Shown: positions 9,533 to 18,683 of the stretch, in pieces | Layout: every line of letters begins with the position of its first letter | Numbering within the stretch: the stretch's first letter is position 1 | Assembly: GCA_905479015.1 (NCBI GenBank) | Contig: CAJQKV010000008.1 | Coordinates: 62,001-126,000 of the forward strand | DNA from: an uncultured Cyclobacteriaceae bacterium | Lineage (GTDB): Bacteria > Bacteroidota > Bacteroidia > Cytophagales > Cyclobacteriaceae | Direction of reading: 5' to 3' | DNA length: 64,000 bases | Notes under the pieces: model-generated | The model's input: the letters and a program-made list of their open reading frames with translations, nothing else | The model's database searches: none | What the model was told of the DNA's origin: nothing | Program-made: the position numbers and the translations under genes

Positions 9533-10024
9533 ATGAAATCAGCCCCTGTAAATATTAAATTAGACCATATTGATAGAAAAATTTTAGAGATTCTTCAGTC
9601 AAATGCTAAAATCACCAATGCCCAATTGGCCAAGGATATTTCATTGTCTCCTGCGCCCACTCTTGAGCGGGTCAAAAAGCTTGAAAATTCAGGAATTATC
9701 AAAAGCTATCACGCGAGTTTGGACAAGGCCAAAATTGGTTTAGGGGTAAGTACTTTCGTGTTGGTTACTTTGAAAGGTCACAATAAAGTTAATATTGACC
9801 TTTTTATCAATGCCATTGATGAAGTCCCAGAAGTAATAGAATGTCATCATATCACCGGTTCTGGAGATTTTATGCTCAAGATCATATCTTACGATATTGC
9901 TGCTTACCAAAGATTAATGCTTGAAAAAATCAGCGAAATAGAAGTAGTAGATGGCCTTCAGTCGATGGTAATTCTATCAACTTTTAAGGAAATTAAAGTA
10001 ATGCCTTTAGGAGATGATGAGTGA
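9533..10024 (+). CDS. Lrp/AsnC family transcriptional regulator
   Basis: The 163-residue protein has an N-terminal AsnC-type helix-turn-helix (L-D-x-I-D-R-K-I-L-E-I-L-Q and S-x-x-P-x-x-E-R-V-K-K-L, about residues 10-60). A C-terminal RAM ligand-binding domain follows (residues 75-150, with V-I-E-C-H-H-I-T-G-S-G-D-F-M-L-K). Members bind DNA as dimers to octamers and usually respond to an amino acid. Its 3' end overlaps the next gene by 11 bp, so the two are translationally coupled. The target and effector cannot be told from the sequence. Confidence 0.93.
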   Translation: MKSAPVNIKLDHIDRKILEILQSNAKITNAQLAKDISLSPAPTLERVKKLENSGIIKSYHASLDKAKIGLGVSTFVLVTLKGHNKVNIDLFINAIDEVPEVIECHHITGSGDFMLKIISYDIAAYQRLMLEKISEIEVVDGLQSMVILSTFKEIKVMPLGDDE

Positions 10025-10529
10025 TGGAAAAACATTAAATATCCTTACCGAGGATAAGATTCAGCGTATTCTTAAAAGGATGAGCATTCAAATCTTAGAA
10101 AATAATCTCGGAGTTTCAAAGGTCGTGTTGGTCGGGATCACTGGGCAAGGCTATCAGATGGCGGTCCTTCTTCAAAACATACTCCAAACGACACATGGTG
10201 CCTCTATCACTTGTGATTTAGCTGAATTAATAATCGATAAAAAAAATCCTGTAGAGGGGGACATTAGCTTGTCTATTGATATTGATCTATTAAATCATCA
10301 AACAGTTATCTTGGTAGATGATGTTATTAACACAGGGAGGACCCAAGCTTATGGGATAAAATTCCTATTGACAGCAGCTATTAAAAAATTAGAAACAGCT
10401 ATTTTAGTAGATCGAAGTCATAAATTATTCCCGGTCTCCACCAGCTATTGCGGTTTGGCCTTGAGTACCACTTTAGAAGAACATGTCGAAGTCTCTTTAG
10501 AGACAGGTAGAGGTGCCTTCCTTTATTGA
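10014..10529 (+). CDS. PyrR-like type I phosphoribosyltransferase
   Basis: The 171-residue protein carries the PRPP-binding signature V-I-L-V-D-D-V-I-N-T-G-R-T near residues 103-115. Upstream is V-V-L-V-G-I-T-G-Q-G, matching the PRTase fold of PyrR and hypoxanthine PRTases. PyrR has uracil phosphoribosyltransferase activity and, in Gram-positive bacteria, RNA-binding attenuator activity. No pyr leader is visible here, so a regulatory role is not supported. The start overlaps the Lrp gene by 11 bp, and a second ATG follows immediately at 10017. The substrate base is uncertain. Confidence 0.8.
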   Translation: MMSDGKTLNILTEDKIQRILKRMSIQILENNLGVSKVVLVGITGQGYQMAVLLQNILQTTHGASITCDLAELIIDKKNPVEGDISLSIDIDLLNHQTVILVDDVINTGRTQAYGIKFLLTAAIKKLETAILVDRSHKLFPVSTSYCGLALSTTLEEHVEVSLETGRGAFLY

Positions 10530-10573
10530 GAAGATGAATTTTATTTAACCGGGGCTTCCCAAACTTATTTTAT

Positions 10574-13108
10574 ATGATGCTTTACACGAGGCGTATTTGT
10601 CAGCTTTTTATGGGAGTATTCCTCCTTTTCTCTTGTAGTCAGGAGCCGAAAAAATTGAAAATAGATATTGAATGGGAATTGAATGGCAATCAGATAGAGG
10701 GCCAAAATAAATTTGCCAGTACATTTTATCTCACCAATTCGGGAACGGTTGCCTTGGATGATCAAAATTGGTCTTTGTATTATAGCATGACACCAAGAGG
10801 ATTAGTACAAGACTCTTATAAAGGTCAAGTCACTTTTAATCATGTAAATGGAGATCTTTTCGTTATCAGGCCAGACAGTGGATTTTTACTTACTCCTGGT
10901 GAAAAACGAGAAATGAGTTTTGAAGGCAGAGATTTTATTCTTAAGCATAGTGATCGGCCGGCAGGGCTCTATTTCTTGATGAATGATGGGGTGATTTATG
11001 AGCCAAATTATACGTTTAGATCTTTTAAAAATCCTGAGATGATTACCAAGGGATCTGCTGATTATTATGAAATCCCGACTGCGGAGTCCATTTATAATCA
11101 AAACAAAAGAATAAAGTCTGACGATCAAGAGCACTTATCTAAGTTGGTCCCGACGCCGTTAGAGGAAGTATATTTTGATGGATTTGTGTCGCTAGATCAA
11201 AGTTGGAGCATTGAGGCAAGTCCCTTATTGAGCTCAGAGAGCAATTTTTTATTTCAGCAATTGACGGTATTTTTTGGAGAAAGTCCAAAGCAGGATGCAA
11301 AGCGAAGAATTATTTTGAAAATAAATAAAAAATTCATAGAAGCAGCGTCATATCAGCTCAGCATTGATAAAGATGAAATTTTGATTCAAGGGGCCGATGC
11401 AAGTGGGGTCTTTTATGGCATTCAAAGTTTAATTGGATTGATGCCTGTGGAAGTATTTCAAAATAAATTATCAGAAATAAGTCTTCCCCTGGGACGGGTC
11501 AAAGATCAACCAAGGTATGCTTACAGGGGTATGCATTTAGATCTTGCCAGAAATTTTCAATCATATGAGTCTCTGATTAAACTCATAGATCTGATGGCTT
11601 TGTACAAATTAAATAAATTGCATTTACATTTAACCGACGATGAGGGTTGGCGCTTAGAATCTAAAATACTTCCAGAACTGACGGAGATTGGGGCCCGAAG
11701 GGCGCACACAATGGATGAAAAGAGTGCGTTGAGGCCTGCTTATGGTTCGGGCCCTTCGGACGGTGTAAGGGGCTCAGGATATTATACTCAAGAACAATAC
11801 ATACAGATCATACGCTACGCTCATGAGCGTCATGTTGAGGTGATTCCAGAACTAAATATGCCTGGACATGCACGTGCAGCCATTAAAGCTATGAATGCAA
11901 GATATGAGAAATTGATCGCGCTTGGAGATGAGCAAGGGGCACTTGAATATTATTTGTCAGATGATGCAGATGATTCAGAATATTTATCTGCACAGTTTTA
12001 TGATGATAATGTTGTTTGCGTTTGTAATGAAGCGGTATACCATTTTTATGAGACGATCGTTGATGAAGTTATAGGGTTATATCAACGGGCGGGAGTACCT
12101 TTGAAAATGTTACATACAGGCGGAGATGAGGTCCCTAGAGGCGTCTGGGAGAAGTCTCCTGATTGCATCGATTTTCTAGCAATCAATGATCAATACGATG
12201 ATGCCAAGTCACTTCAAAGCTATTTTGTGGGACGCATTAATAAAATTCTTTCTGATCGAGGATTGGCCACTGCAGGGTGGGAAGAAGTGGCTATGAATAT
12301 CAATGAGGATGGATCTTGGTCTCCGAATCTTGACCTCATTGGGAAAAATGTAACCTCGTTTGTTTGGAATAATTTGTCCAACAATATTGATTTGGGTTAT
12401 CGGTTGGCTAATGCAGGCTTTCCCATCGTTTTGTGCGATGTGTCTAATCTTTATTTTGACATGGCCTACAATAAAGATCCAAGAGAACGGGGCTCATATT
12501 GGGGAGGTTTTGTGGATACCCGAAAAGTTTGGGAGTTCATTCCAGAAAATTTGTACTGGTCGTCGAAGCGCTCATCATTGGGAAAACCATTTAATCCGAG
12601 TATTGATTTTAAACAGGCCATCAGTTTAACTAACGAGGGGTTGGCTAATATTTCCGGTATTCAAGGACATTTATGGAGCGAGACAGTTAATGGATCTGAT
12701 GAAATGCTAGAATATTATTATTTGCCACGACTCATAGGATTGTCAGAGCGCGCATGGGCAGCTCATCCTGAATGGGCTATGGTTCAAGACCCCACGAATC
12801 GAGAAAATCAAGAGACGAAGGCCTGGCAGGGATTCGTTTATAAATTGGCTTCCAAAGAACTACCCAGACTTAACTATTTCAATGGAGGATACCAATACCG
12901 CATTCCTCCACCAGGTGGAATTAAAGAGGATGGTTCACTCAAAATAAATCATCTTTATAGAATGGATGTTCGTTACACCCTTGATGGTAGCGAGCCGAGT
13001 GTCTCTTCTCCTTTATATACCCAACCTATTAAGGTTGATGGAGCTATTTTGATCAAAGCCTTTGATAAGGCCAATGGCTCAAGTTTAAGCATGGGTTTAA
13101 TAAATTAA
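10574..13108 (+). CDS. GH20 beta-N-acetylhexosaminidase, lipoprotein
   Basis: The 844-residue protein begins with a lipoprotein signal ending L-L-F-S-C (Cys21). About residues 28-165 form a CHB_HEX-type beta domain. A GH20b segment follows, then the GH20 catalytic barrel beginning near Y-R-G-M-H-L-D-L-A-R-N and H-L-H-L-T-D-D-E-G-W-R. The catalytic Asp-Glu pair lies in H-T-G-G-D-E-V near residue 518. The C-terminus has the CHB_HEX_C-like V-R-Y-T-L-D-G-S-E-P-S motif. The enzyme should release terminal GlcNAc or GalNAc from chitobiose, peptidoglycan fragments or glycans at the cell surface or periplasm. It follows the PRTase gene by 44 bp and converges on the next gene with only 3 bp between stop codons. 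Confidence 0.93.
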   Translation: MMLYTRRICQLFMGVFLLFSCSQEPKKLKIDIEWELNGNQIEGQNKFASTFYLTNSGTVALDDQNWSLYYSMTPRGLVQDSYKGQVTFNHVNGDLFVIRPDSGFLLTPGEKREMSFEGRDFILKHSDRPAGLYFLMNDGVIYEPNYTFRSFKNPEMITKGSADYYEIPTAESIYNQNKRIKSDDQEHLSKLVPTPLEEVYFDGFVSLDQSWSIEASPLLSSESNFLFQQLTVFFGESPKQDAKRRIILKINKKFIEAASYQLSIDKDEILIQGADASGVFYGIQSLIGLMPVEVFQNKLSEISLPLGRVKDQPRYAYRGMHLDLARNFQSYESLIKLIDLMALYKLNKLHLHLTDDEGWRLESKILPELTEIGARRAHTMDEKSALRPAYGSGPSDGVRGSGYYTQEQYIQIIRYAHERHVEVIPELNMPGHARAAIKAMNARYEKLIALGDEQGALEYYLSDDADDSEYLSAQFYDDNVVCVCNEAVYHFYETIVDEVIGLYQRAGVPLKMLHTGGDEVPRGVWEKSPDCIDFLAINDQYDDAKSLQSYFVGRINKILSDRGLATAGWEEVAMNINEDGSWSPNLDLIGKNVTSFVWNNLSNNIDLGYRLANAGFPIVLCDVSNLYFDMAYNKDPRERGSYWGGFVDTRKVWEFIPENLYWSSKRSSLGKPFNPSIDFKQAISLTNEGLANISGIQGHLWSETVNGSDEMLEYYYLPRLIGLSERAWAAHPEWAMVQDPTNRENQETKAWQGFVYKLASKELPRLNYFNGGYQYRIPPPGGIKEDGSLKINHLYRMDVRYTLDGSEPSVSSPLYTQPIKVDGAILIKAFDKANGSSLSMGLIN

Positions 13109-13111
13109 AAA

Positions 13112-14155
13112 TTAGCGCTCTTTGTAAAGGTCAGGTTTTATAAAGAGCATCAGCAGACTTCTTTCTATAAGACTTCCCATACTTGAGCATTTTAAAAAAT
13201 TCTTATCCTCATAAAAGGCAGAGAGCTCTTTTCCCAATGATTTAACATTTTCTATGGGGGCGATAGGATCCATTTTCATTGTTGCGATCAGCTCATTGAT
13301 TTGGCCTTGAGAGGATTTGACTCTATTGGCCATTAAAGACCTTTCTTCTCTTTGGTATTGTTGAACAGTTTCCGGAGTCATCAGTCCAAAGCCTAGATTA
13401 ATAATGGGATTATTTTCTTTAAAATATTTGGGTAAATAAATAGATTTCCTACCCTCATAGGATTGTTGATCGAAATCGATGGCCCTTAGTCGGTAGCTTA
13501 TTTCCTCGAAATCAGGGGTTATGTCGATCACGAAATTACTCGAATGCATATCACCCAAGAGTCTTACAAAACAGCGTTCATTAAATTTCACGAACTCTTT
13601 GGTTAATCTGATTTTATTGAGATCGAGATCTTCTAGGCGCGTTCTGATAAACTGCTCTCCAGGAATACCCACGACATGCTCCTCTATTAACGTTTCTGCA
13701 TTAATGAGGAATCTCATTCTGTTGGGGGCCAGTAAGTCTTCCAGCTCCAAACCATACACCCTTGAGGCGTCAGCATGTTTAATATAAAAATAGTCAAAAT
13801 TGTCATTAATTTTATTCACCATTCTAATTCTGAAGGGTTTTGTATTGCCGTAGATGCATAAATCTATACGATCGACAAACAGGTGCTTCATGACGCTAAC
13901 ATCTCCTCCTGATTGCATGATGGCATAAATTGTTTTGAGTGCAAAATGTATTTCTTGCATTTCATCCTGTGGGAAAAATACGGTTTCCCAAAGGGTATCA
14001 ACCCCTTTTGAATCATATAGAGGGATACTATTATTATATCTTAATAAATCTTGATACGTGATAGGTAGGTATATTTCCTTTCGATACTTTTTTAAGTAGG
14101 ATCTTAAGTGAGCGCTTATAGGATAAGCAATTTTCTTTTTGGATATTAAAGCCAT
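13112..14155 (-). CDS. Unrecognised kinase-fold (APH-like) protein
   Basis: I do not recognise a named family for this 347-residue protein, but it shows a protein-kinase-like plan. There is a candidate ATP-binding Lys126 in Y-I-K-H, acidic residues at 137-139, and a hinge-like L-I-E-E-H-V-V-G at 156-163. The catalytic-loop motif L-G-D-M-H-S-S-N-F follows (Asp202, His204, Asn207), then A-I-D-F-D-Q-Q (Asp227, Asp229) in the place of the metal-binding DFG. G-D-x-H-x-x-N is typical of aminoglycoside and choline phosphotransferases. Its ATG follows the stop of the upstream glycosyltransferase with no gap (TAGATG), which suggests coupled expression. With lpxH nearby, phosphorylation of an envelope sugar is a plausible inference, not a demonstration. 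Confidence 0.7.
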   Translation of the reverse strand: MALISKKKIAYPISAHLRSYLKKYRKEIYLPITYQDLLRYNNSIPLYDSKGVDTLWETVFFPQDEMQEIHFALKTIYAIMQSGGDVSVMKHLFVDRIDLCIYGNTKPFRIRMVNKINDNFDYFYIKHADASRVYGLELEDLLAPNRMRFLINAETLIEEHVVGIPGEQFIRTRLEDLDLNKIRLTKEFVKFNERCFVRLLGDMHSSNFVIDITPDFEEISYRLRAIDFDQQSYEGRKSIYLPKYFKENNPIINLGFGLMTPETVQQYQREERSLMANRVKSSQGQINELIATMKMDPIAPIENVKSLGKELSAFYEDKNFLKCSSMGSLIERSLLMLFIKPDLYKER

Positions 14156-15229
14156 CTACGTCAAATGTTGAATAAATATATTTTCACCCTTGGCCACCCA
14201 TGGTTGAAATTGGTTTTTTATGTTTTTGTGTTGTGGAAAGTAATCTATCAAAGGGGTTAAATCAAAACTTGATCCTGTGATGCCCGCACCCGCTTTAGAA
14301 GCATCGATTGCATTACATGCTTGCTCATAATGGCCTTCAACAGGAATCATTAAGGTGGCCTTACCTAAATACATGGCTTCACAAACAGATTCAAAACCGG
14401 CCGTTGTAACAAAACCTTTGCAAGCCGCCATTTTCTCTAAAAATAATTGATCATTGAGTTGATGAAAAATTAAATTTTCACGGATTACATATTTACTTGG
14501 TTTTTTATCATTATCCCAAAAACAAATAAGGGGTATATTGGGATTTTTTCGATGAAAGGATTCGATTTCCTCTCCATATCCTGCATTAACTACATAGATC
14601 AGTAAATAATCTTCTGTTTTGATATTTAGCTCAAGTACTTCGTCTCTCAATAAGGGAGGAGTAACAATAATATTTTTTTTCATACTTTCTTCAAAATACT
14701 GGAAGGATAGCGCCAGTACTTTATCAGCATTGAGTCGAGTAATGTGATTGGCCAATTTAAGAATCATTCGATCCATGATTTTTCCTTTAGGAAAGGTAAA
14801 CTGAGGATGACTTATTAAATACTGATGGGCGATACAAATAAACTTTGATTTGGGACGATACCAAAAATTATACATCCCTGCTAAAAAGTCGTAAAAATTG
14901 ATGATAACATCAGGATTTTCATCAGCAATAATTTGAGATAAAATTTTTATATTTTTTCGATAGGTATTGCTCTTCCATAAGGTTTGAAAAAGCGTTAGAG
15001 AAAGATTGATAGATTTCTGTTTATTATCCTTAACAAAATTAGGACTTTCAAGTTGAATAACGGGGGCACCTATTTTACGAATAAAATATTCAGGGATGCT
15101 TCGAGACGGACTTATGCCAACGATAATTTTTGATAAGGTATGATTGTTTTTTCGAAGCATTTTACTCAGTGCAATGGCCTGAGTCATGTGTCCTCTACCT
15201 TCCCCTTGTACGATGAAAACAAAATTCAT
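14156..15229 (-). CDS. GT-B fold glycosyltransferase (MurG/GT28-like)
   Basis: The 357-residue protein starts with V-Q-G-E-G-R-G-H-M-T-Q-A, the glycine-rich loop with G-H-x-x-Q seen in UDP-sugar glycosyltransferases related to MurG and the MJ1255/VC2487 group. The C-terminal domain has F-V-T-T-A-G-F-E-S-V-C-E-A-M-Y-L-G-K and P-V-E-G-H-Y-E-Q, which bind the nucleotide sugar. It is not murG: the lipid-binding N-terminus differs and no cell wall genes are nearby. It probably modifies a lipid or envelope glycan at the cytoplasmic face. lpxH lies 66 bp upstream, and the kinase-fold gene follows without any gap. Confidence 0.82.
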   Translation of the reverse strand: MNFVFIVQGEGRGHMTQAIALSKMLRKNNHTLSKIIVGISPSRSIPEYFIRKIGAPVIQLESPNFVKDNKQKSINLSLTLFQTLWKSNTYRKNIKILSQIIADENPDVIINFYDFLAGMYNFWYRPKSKFICIAHQYLISHPQFTFPKGKIMDRMILKLANHITRLNADKVLALSFQYFEESMKKNIIVTPPLLRDEVLELNIKTEDYLLIYVVNAGYGEEIESFHRKNPNIPLICFWDNDKKPSKYVIRENLIFHQLNDQLFLEKMAACKGFVTTAGFESVCEAMYLGKATLMIPVEGHYEQACNAIDASKAGAGITGSSFDLTPLIDYFPQHKNIKNQFQPWVAKGENIFIQHLT

Positions 15230-15295
15230 TTTTTATAGTAAGATGAGCGCTGCGTCATTCCGCTAATTAAAGGTAAAAATATTTCTAGGACTTAT

Positions 15296-16075
15296 TCAAT
15301 TGGCATCAGATTCAAAATAATCAATTAGAAAATGGGTACCATCAAATACCCCAAATGAGTTAAAATTTAGCCATTCTCCTAGATTAATGTAAGTTGATGT
15401 TTTATTAATTTCCAATGCTAAGGGTAGGTGTCGATGTCCAAAGACATAGAAGTCAAAATGCCGATCAGATTCCAATTTTTTTGAGTATAAAAATAGCCAT
15501 TCTTTTTCTTTATCGATTTCTTGACTTTCTATCGTATTGTTGATTCGACTTCTAGAAGACCATTTGCTGGCAAATCCAACGCCAATATCGGGATGAATCC
15601 ACTTAAAGAGCCATTGGGCCATCCTATTTTTGAAAACTTTACGCAGGGCCTTGAAAGTGTAGTCACCTGGACCTAGTCCATCTCCGTGTCCTACAAAAAG
15701 AATCTTATCATTTACTTTTAGCTCGATAGGATCTGAAAAAACAGTAGCACCAATTTCAGTTTCTAAATAGTCAAACATCCACATGTCATGATTGCCATGA
15801 AAGATATAAATAGGAATTCCCTTATCACTGAATTCTGCTAATTTATTCAAAAACCGAACGAATCCTTTGGGGACAACATGGTCATATTCAAACCAAAAGT
15901 CAAAAAGATCACCTACTAATAATATGGCGGCTGCATCTTTTTCTACAGTTTCTAGCCAGCGGATTATTTTTTTCTCTCGTGATCGACTTTGTTCTTTATT
16001 GGGTGCACCGAGATGGAAATCACTTGCGAAGAATATTTTTTTATTTTGATCAAGATCTATGGTTAGCTTCTGCAT
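15296..16075 (-). CDS. lpxH: UDP-2,3-diacylglucosamine diphosphatase family protein (LpxH-like)
   Basis: The 259-residue protein has the calcineurin-like phosphoesterase metal ligands in order: D-F-H-L-G (Asp19, His21), G-D-L-F-D-F-W, G-N-H-D, G-H-G-D and G-H-R-H. This pattern and length match LpxH, which hydrolyses UDP-2,3-diacylglucosamine to lipid X and UMP in lipid A synthesis at the inner membrane. Bacteroidota often carry a second related enzyme, so a paralogue with a slightly different substrate cannot be excluded. The ATG directly abuts the T-tract of the hairpin downstream of ftsH, leaving no normal leader. A glycosyltransferase and a kinase-fold gene follow on the same strand. Confidence 0.88.
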   Translation of the reverse strand: MQKLTIDLDQNKKIFFASDFHLGAPNKEQSRSREKKIIRWLETVEKDAAAILLVGDLFDFWFEYDHVVPKGFVRFLNKLAEFSDKGIPIYIFHGNHDMWMFDYLETEIGATVFSDPIELKVNDKILFVGHGDGLGPGDYTFKALRKVFKNRMAQWLFKWIHPDIGVGFASKWSSRSRINNTIESQEIDKEKEWLFLYSKKLESDRHFDFYVFGHRHLPLALEINKTSTYINLGEWLNFNSFGVFDGTHFLIDYFESDAN

Positions 16076-16098
16076 AAAAAAGGCCTCTTTGAGAGGCC
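16076..16098 (-). terminator. Intrinsic terminator after ftsH, touching the lpxH start codon
   Basis: On the minus strand GGCCTC, a TCAAA loop and GAGGCC form a perfect 6 bp GC-rich stem followed by six T residues, and the next three bases are the lpxH ATG. The shape is that of a Rho-independent terminator for the rsfS-ftsH transcript. Confidence 0.8.
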
Positions 16099-16123
16099 AA
16101 TTTAGTATGATTATTTGATAGAC

Positions 16124-18211
16124 TTATTTAATATCATCAGATTCTGTGATAGATTTTTTGGAAGGGTTGGACTCCTCTTCCTTAATTTCTGAAAGAATAT
16201 TCTTTTTTAATTCATCTACCACATTATCTAAATCCCCCTCTTGATCAGGATCTTCTACTTTCTCAGGATCTTCTTGATCAGCAAAAGCTTGGTATGTAGT
16301 AGGCTGTTCAAAGGGTCGTTTTCCAATGAGTCTCTCTAGATCTGCTTGAAAAATAATTTCTTTATCTAACAATTCTTTAGCCACTATTTCGAGTTCAGCC
16401 TGATGTTTTTTAAGTAAATTCAAAGTTCTTTTGTAAGCATCACTGATTAACTTTTTGACTTCTTCATCAATGAGTTCGGCAGTGGCATCTGAATACGGCT
16501 TATTGAAATTGTATTCTGATTGTTTGGAGTCATAAAAGGAAACATTCCCAAGTTTGCTATTCATACCATAAACTGAGACGATAGAATAAGCCATTTTGGT
16601 AATTCTTTCTAGGTCACTTAACGCACCCGTAGAAATTTTTGCAAATTTTATTTCCTCTGCAGCTCGACCACCTAAAGCCATACACATTTCATCCATCAAT
16701 TGTTCTGTCTGATACAAGAACTGTTCTTTTGGCAAATATTGTGCGTAACCTAGCGCAGCAACACCTCTAGGCACAATACTTACTTTGACCAATGGATCAG
16801 CATGCTCAAGAAACCATCCGGCAATGGCATGCCCAGCCTCATGATAGGCAACAATTTTCTTTTCTACTGGCGAAATAATTTTATTTTTCTTTTCTAAGCC
16901 GCCAATGACTCGATCAATGGCATCTTGAAAATCAATCATTTCGACACTTTCTTTATCTTTTCGTGCAGCAATTAATGCGGCCTCATTGCAAACGTTGGCA
17001 ATTTCAGCACCTGCAAAACCAGGTGTTTGGGCAGCCAACTTGCGCGAATCGACTTCTTTATTAAATTTTATGGGTTTTAAATGCACCTTAAAGATGGCAT
17101 CTCGACCCACAATATCTGGTTTATCAATACTTATTTGTCGATCGAAGCGACCAGGACGGAGCAAGGCTGAATCCAATACATCAGGCCTGTTGGTCGCTGC
17201 TAGAATGATCACCCCTGCATCGGTAGCAAATCCATCCATTTCGACCAGCAAAGAGTTCAAGGTGTTTTCGCGTTCATCATTGGAGCCAGGCATTTGTCCT
17301 TTGCCCCGTGAACGTCCAATGGCATCGATTTCATCAATAAATATGATACAAGGGGCCTTTTCTTTGGCTTGTTTAAACAAGTCTCTCACCCGAGCGGCAC
17401 CCACACCAACGAACATTTCAACAAAATCAGATCCAGATAAGGTGAAAAAGGGAACAGCAGCTTCACCTGCGACAGCTTTAGCCAATAAAGTTTTCCCTGT
17501 CCCAGGAGGGCCGACTAACAAAGCTCCTTTTGGTATTTTACCTCCTAATTTGGTGAATTTACCTGGATTCTGAAGAAAATCAACAATTTCTTTTATTTCT
17601 TCTTTGGCTTCTTCTAGACCGGCGGCATCTTTAAAGGTTATTTTCACTTGATTTTCAGCATCAAATAAAGCAGCTTTAGACTTACCAATATTGAATATCT
17701 GCCCCCCAGGCCCACCGCCACCGGACATTCGTTTCATGAGAAACCAAAATCCAAATAAAAGCAAAAAGATGAAACCGTAATTAAAAAAGAGGTCATCTAA
17801 GCCTTGCCTTTCTTCTATTTCATAATTTATTTGTCGTTCTTCAGGAATTTTTTCTTGGATACGATTAAAATTGTCATTGAAAATTTTGGCGTCCACAATT
17901 TTAAATTTGTAATGGGGGCCATTGGTCAGTCGGTTCTCCTCAAGTTCTATGTATTTGCTATTTTGTAACGCATCTTGTTTGAGGGTTACTTCAACAATGT
18001 CTTTGTTTTTAATTAAAATAACTTTTTCTACATCATTACTGAGCAGCATTTCTTCAAACCTCCGCTCAGTAATGGTAATCGCAGCATTGGTTTTACTGAA
18101 GTACGTAAATCCCATAATGGCTGCAAGTAATGCGCTAATGATCCAAATTTGATAATTACCACGATTGGGATCTCCCAGTATGTTTTTTTTAGACCTTGGT
18201 GTCTTTTTCAT
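16124..18211 (-). CDS. ftsH: ATP-dependent zinc metalloprotease FtsH
   Basis: The 695-residue protein has two membrane segments (about residues 27-44 and 145-162) flanking a periplasmic FtsH_ext domain, with the rest cytoplasmic. The AAA module shows Walker A G-P-P-G-T-G-K-T, Walker [12 protein letters not shown], and the second region of homology ending in R-P-G-R-F-D-R. The M41 protease site is H-E-A-G-H. The C-terminus is long and acidic, as in many Bacteroidota. FtsH forms a hexamer that degrades misfolded membrane proteins and regulators. It lies 28 bp downstream of rsfS on the same strand and is followed by a strong terminator. Confidence 0.98.
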   Translation of the reverse strand: MKKTPRSKKNILGDPNRGNYQIWIISALLAAIMGFTYFSKTNAAITITERRFEEMLLSNDVEKVILIKNKDIVEVTLKQDALQNSKYIELEENRLTNGPHYKFKIVDAKIFNDNFNRIQEKIPEERQINYEIEERQGLDDLFFNYGFIFLLLFGFWFLMKRMSGGGGPGGQIFNIGKSKAALFDAENQVKITFKDAAGLEEAKEEIKEIVDFLQNPGKFTKLGGKIPKGALLVGPPGTGKTLLAKAVAGEAAVPFFTLSGSDFVEMFVGVGAARVRDLFKQAKEKAPCIIFIDEIDAIGRSRGKGQMPGSNDERENTLNSLLVEMDGFATDAGVIILAATNRPDVLDSALLRPGRFDRQISIDKPDIVGRDAIFKVHLKPIKFNKEVDSRKLAAQTPGFAGAEIANVCNEAALIAARKDKESVEMIDFQDAIDRVIGGLEKKNKIISPVEKKIVAYHEAGHAIAGWFLEHADPLVKVSIVPRGVAALGYAQYLPKEQFLYQTEQLMDEMCMALGGRAAEEIKFAKISTGALSDLERITKMAYSIVSVYGMNSKLGNVSFYDSKQSEYNFNKPYSDATAELIDEEVKKLISDAYKRTLNLLKKHQAELEIVAKELLDKEIIFQADLERLIGKRPFEQPTTYQAFADQEDPEKVEDPDQEGDLDNVVDELKKNILSEIKEEESNPSKKSITESDDIK

Positions 18212-18239
18212 TTAATCAATAATTTAATCTTATTTTCTA

Positions 18240-18641
18240 TTAGACGTTCGTTTTTATACTTTGTTCAACCGAGTCTTTTAAAACAGAAATTTTTGCGTCC
18301 GCCCACAATTTCTCTAAGTCATAAAATGCTCTTTTCTCCTTATTGAAAACATGTGCTACCACATCTACAAAATCAATCAACACCCACTCTTTAATCGAAT
18401 ATCCTTCCTTGTGCCAGGGTTTTTGTCTGGCCTGATCGAAGACATATTTTTCGATCATTTGGGAAATTGAATCAATATGGGTATCCGAATTGCCAGAGCA
18501 CAAAACAAAAAAATCAGCGATGGAGTGTTGAACGGCTCTTAAATCAAAAACTTGAATGTCAGTTGCTTTCATTTCCATCATTCCCTGCGAAATCCATTCA
18601 CTCAGTGCTTTACTAGTCACTTGCCCCCCGATTTTCTTCAT
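18240..18641 (-). CDS. rsfS: Ribosome silencing factor RsfS
   Basis: The 133-residue protein matches the Iojap/RsfS family: D-I-Q-V-F-D-L-R, I-A-D-F-F-V-L-C-S-G-N-S-D-T-H near the N-terminal third, and G-Y-S-I-K-E-W-V-L-I-D-F-V-D-V-V-A-H-V-F in the second half. RsfS binds L14 (uL14) on the 50S subunit and blocks subunit joining during starvation. It leads an operon with ftsH. Its promoter region is shared with the divergent birA gene. Confidence 0.95.
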   Translation of the reverse strand: MKKIGGQVTSKALSEWISQGMMEMKATDIQVFDLRAVQHSIADFFVLCSGNSDTHIDSISQMIEKYVFDQARQKPWHKEGYSIKEWVLIDFVDVVAHVFNKEKRAFYDLEKLWADAKISVLKDSVEQSIKTNV

Positions 18642-18657
18642 TCAATATTTGTCTACT

Positions 18658-18675
18658 TAAATTTGCTCAAATGTA
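18658..18675. promoter_or_regulatory. Back-to-back -7 boxes of birA (+) and rsfS (-)
   Basis: The plus strand has TAAATTTG at 18658-18665 and the minus strand has TACATTTG at 18675-18668, both exact TAnnTTTG matches separated by two bases. Together they form a near-palindrome. Expected start sites are only a few bases apart, leaving leaders of about 15 nt for birA and 23 nt for rsfS. No strong -33 element is visible on either side. Confidence 0.55.
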
Positions 18676-18683
18676 CTACTTAT

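Noticed and set aside
18552-18683. N-terminal extension of birA with a possible DNA-binding domain
   Set aside because: The 44 extra residues run antisense to rsfS and show no helix-turn-helix. The ATG at 18684 with a -7 box just upstream explains the gene.
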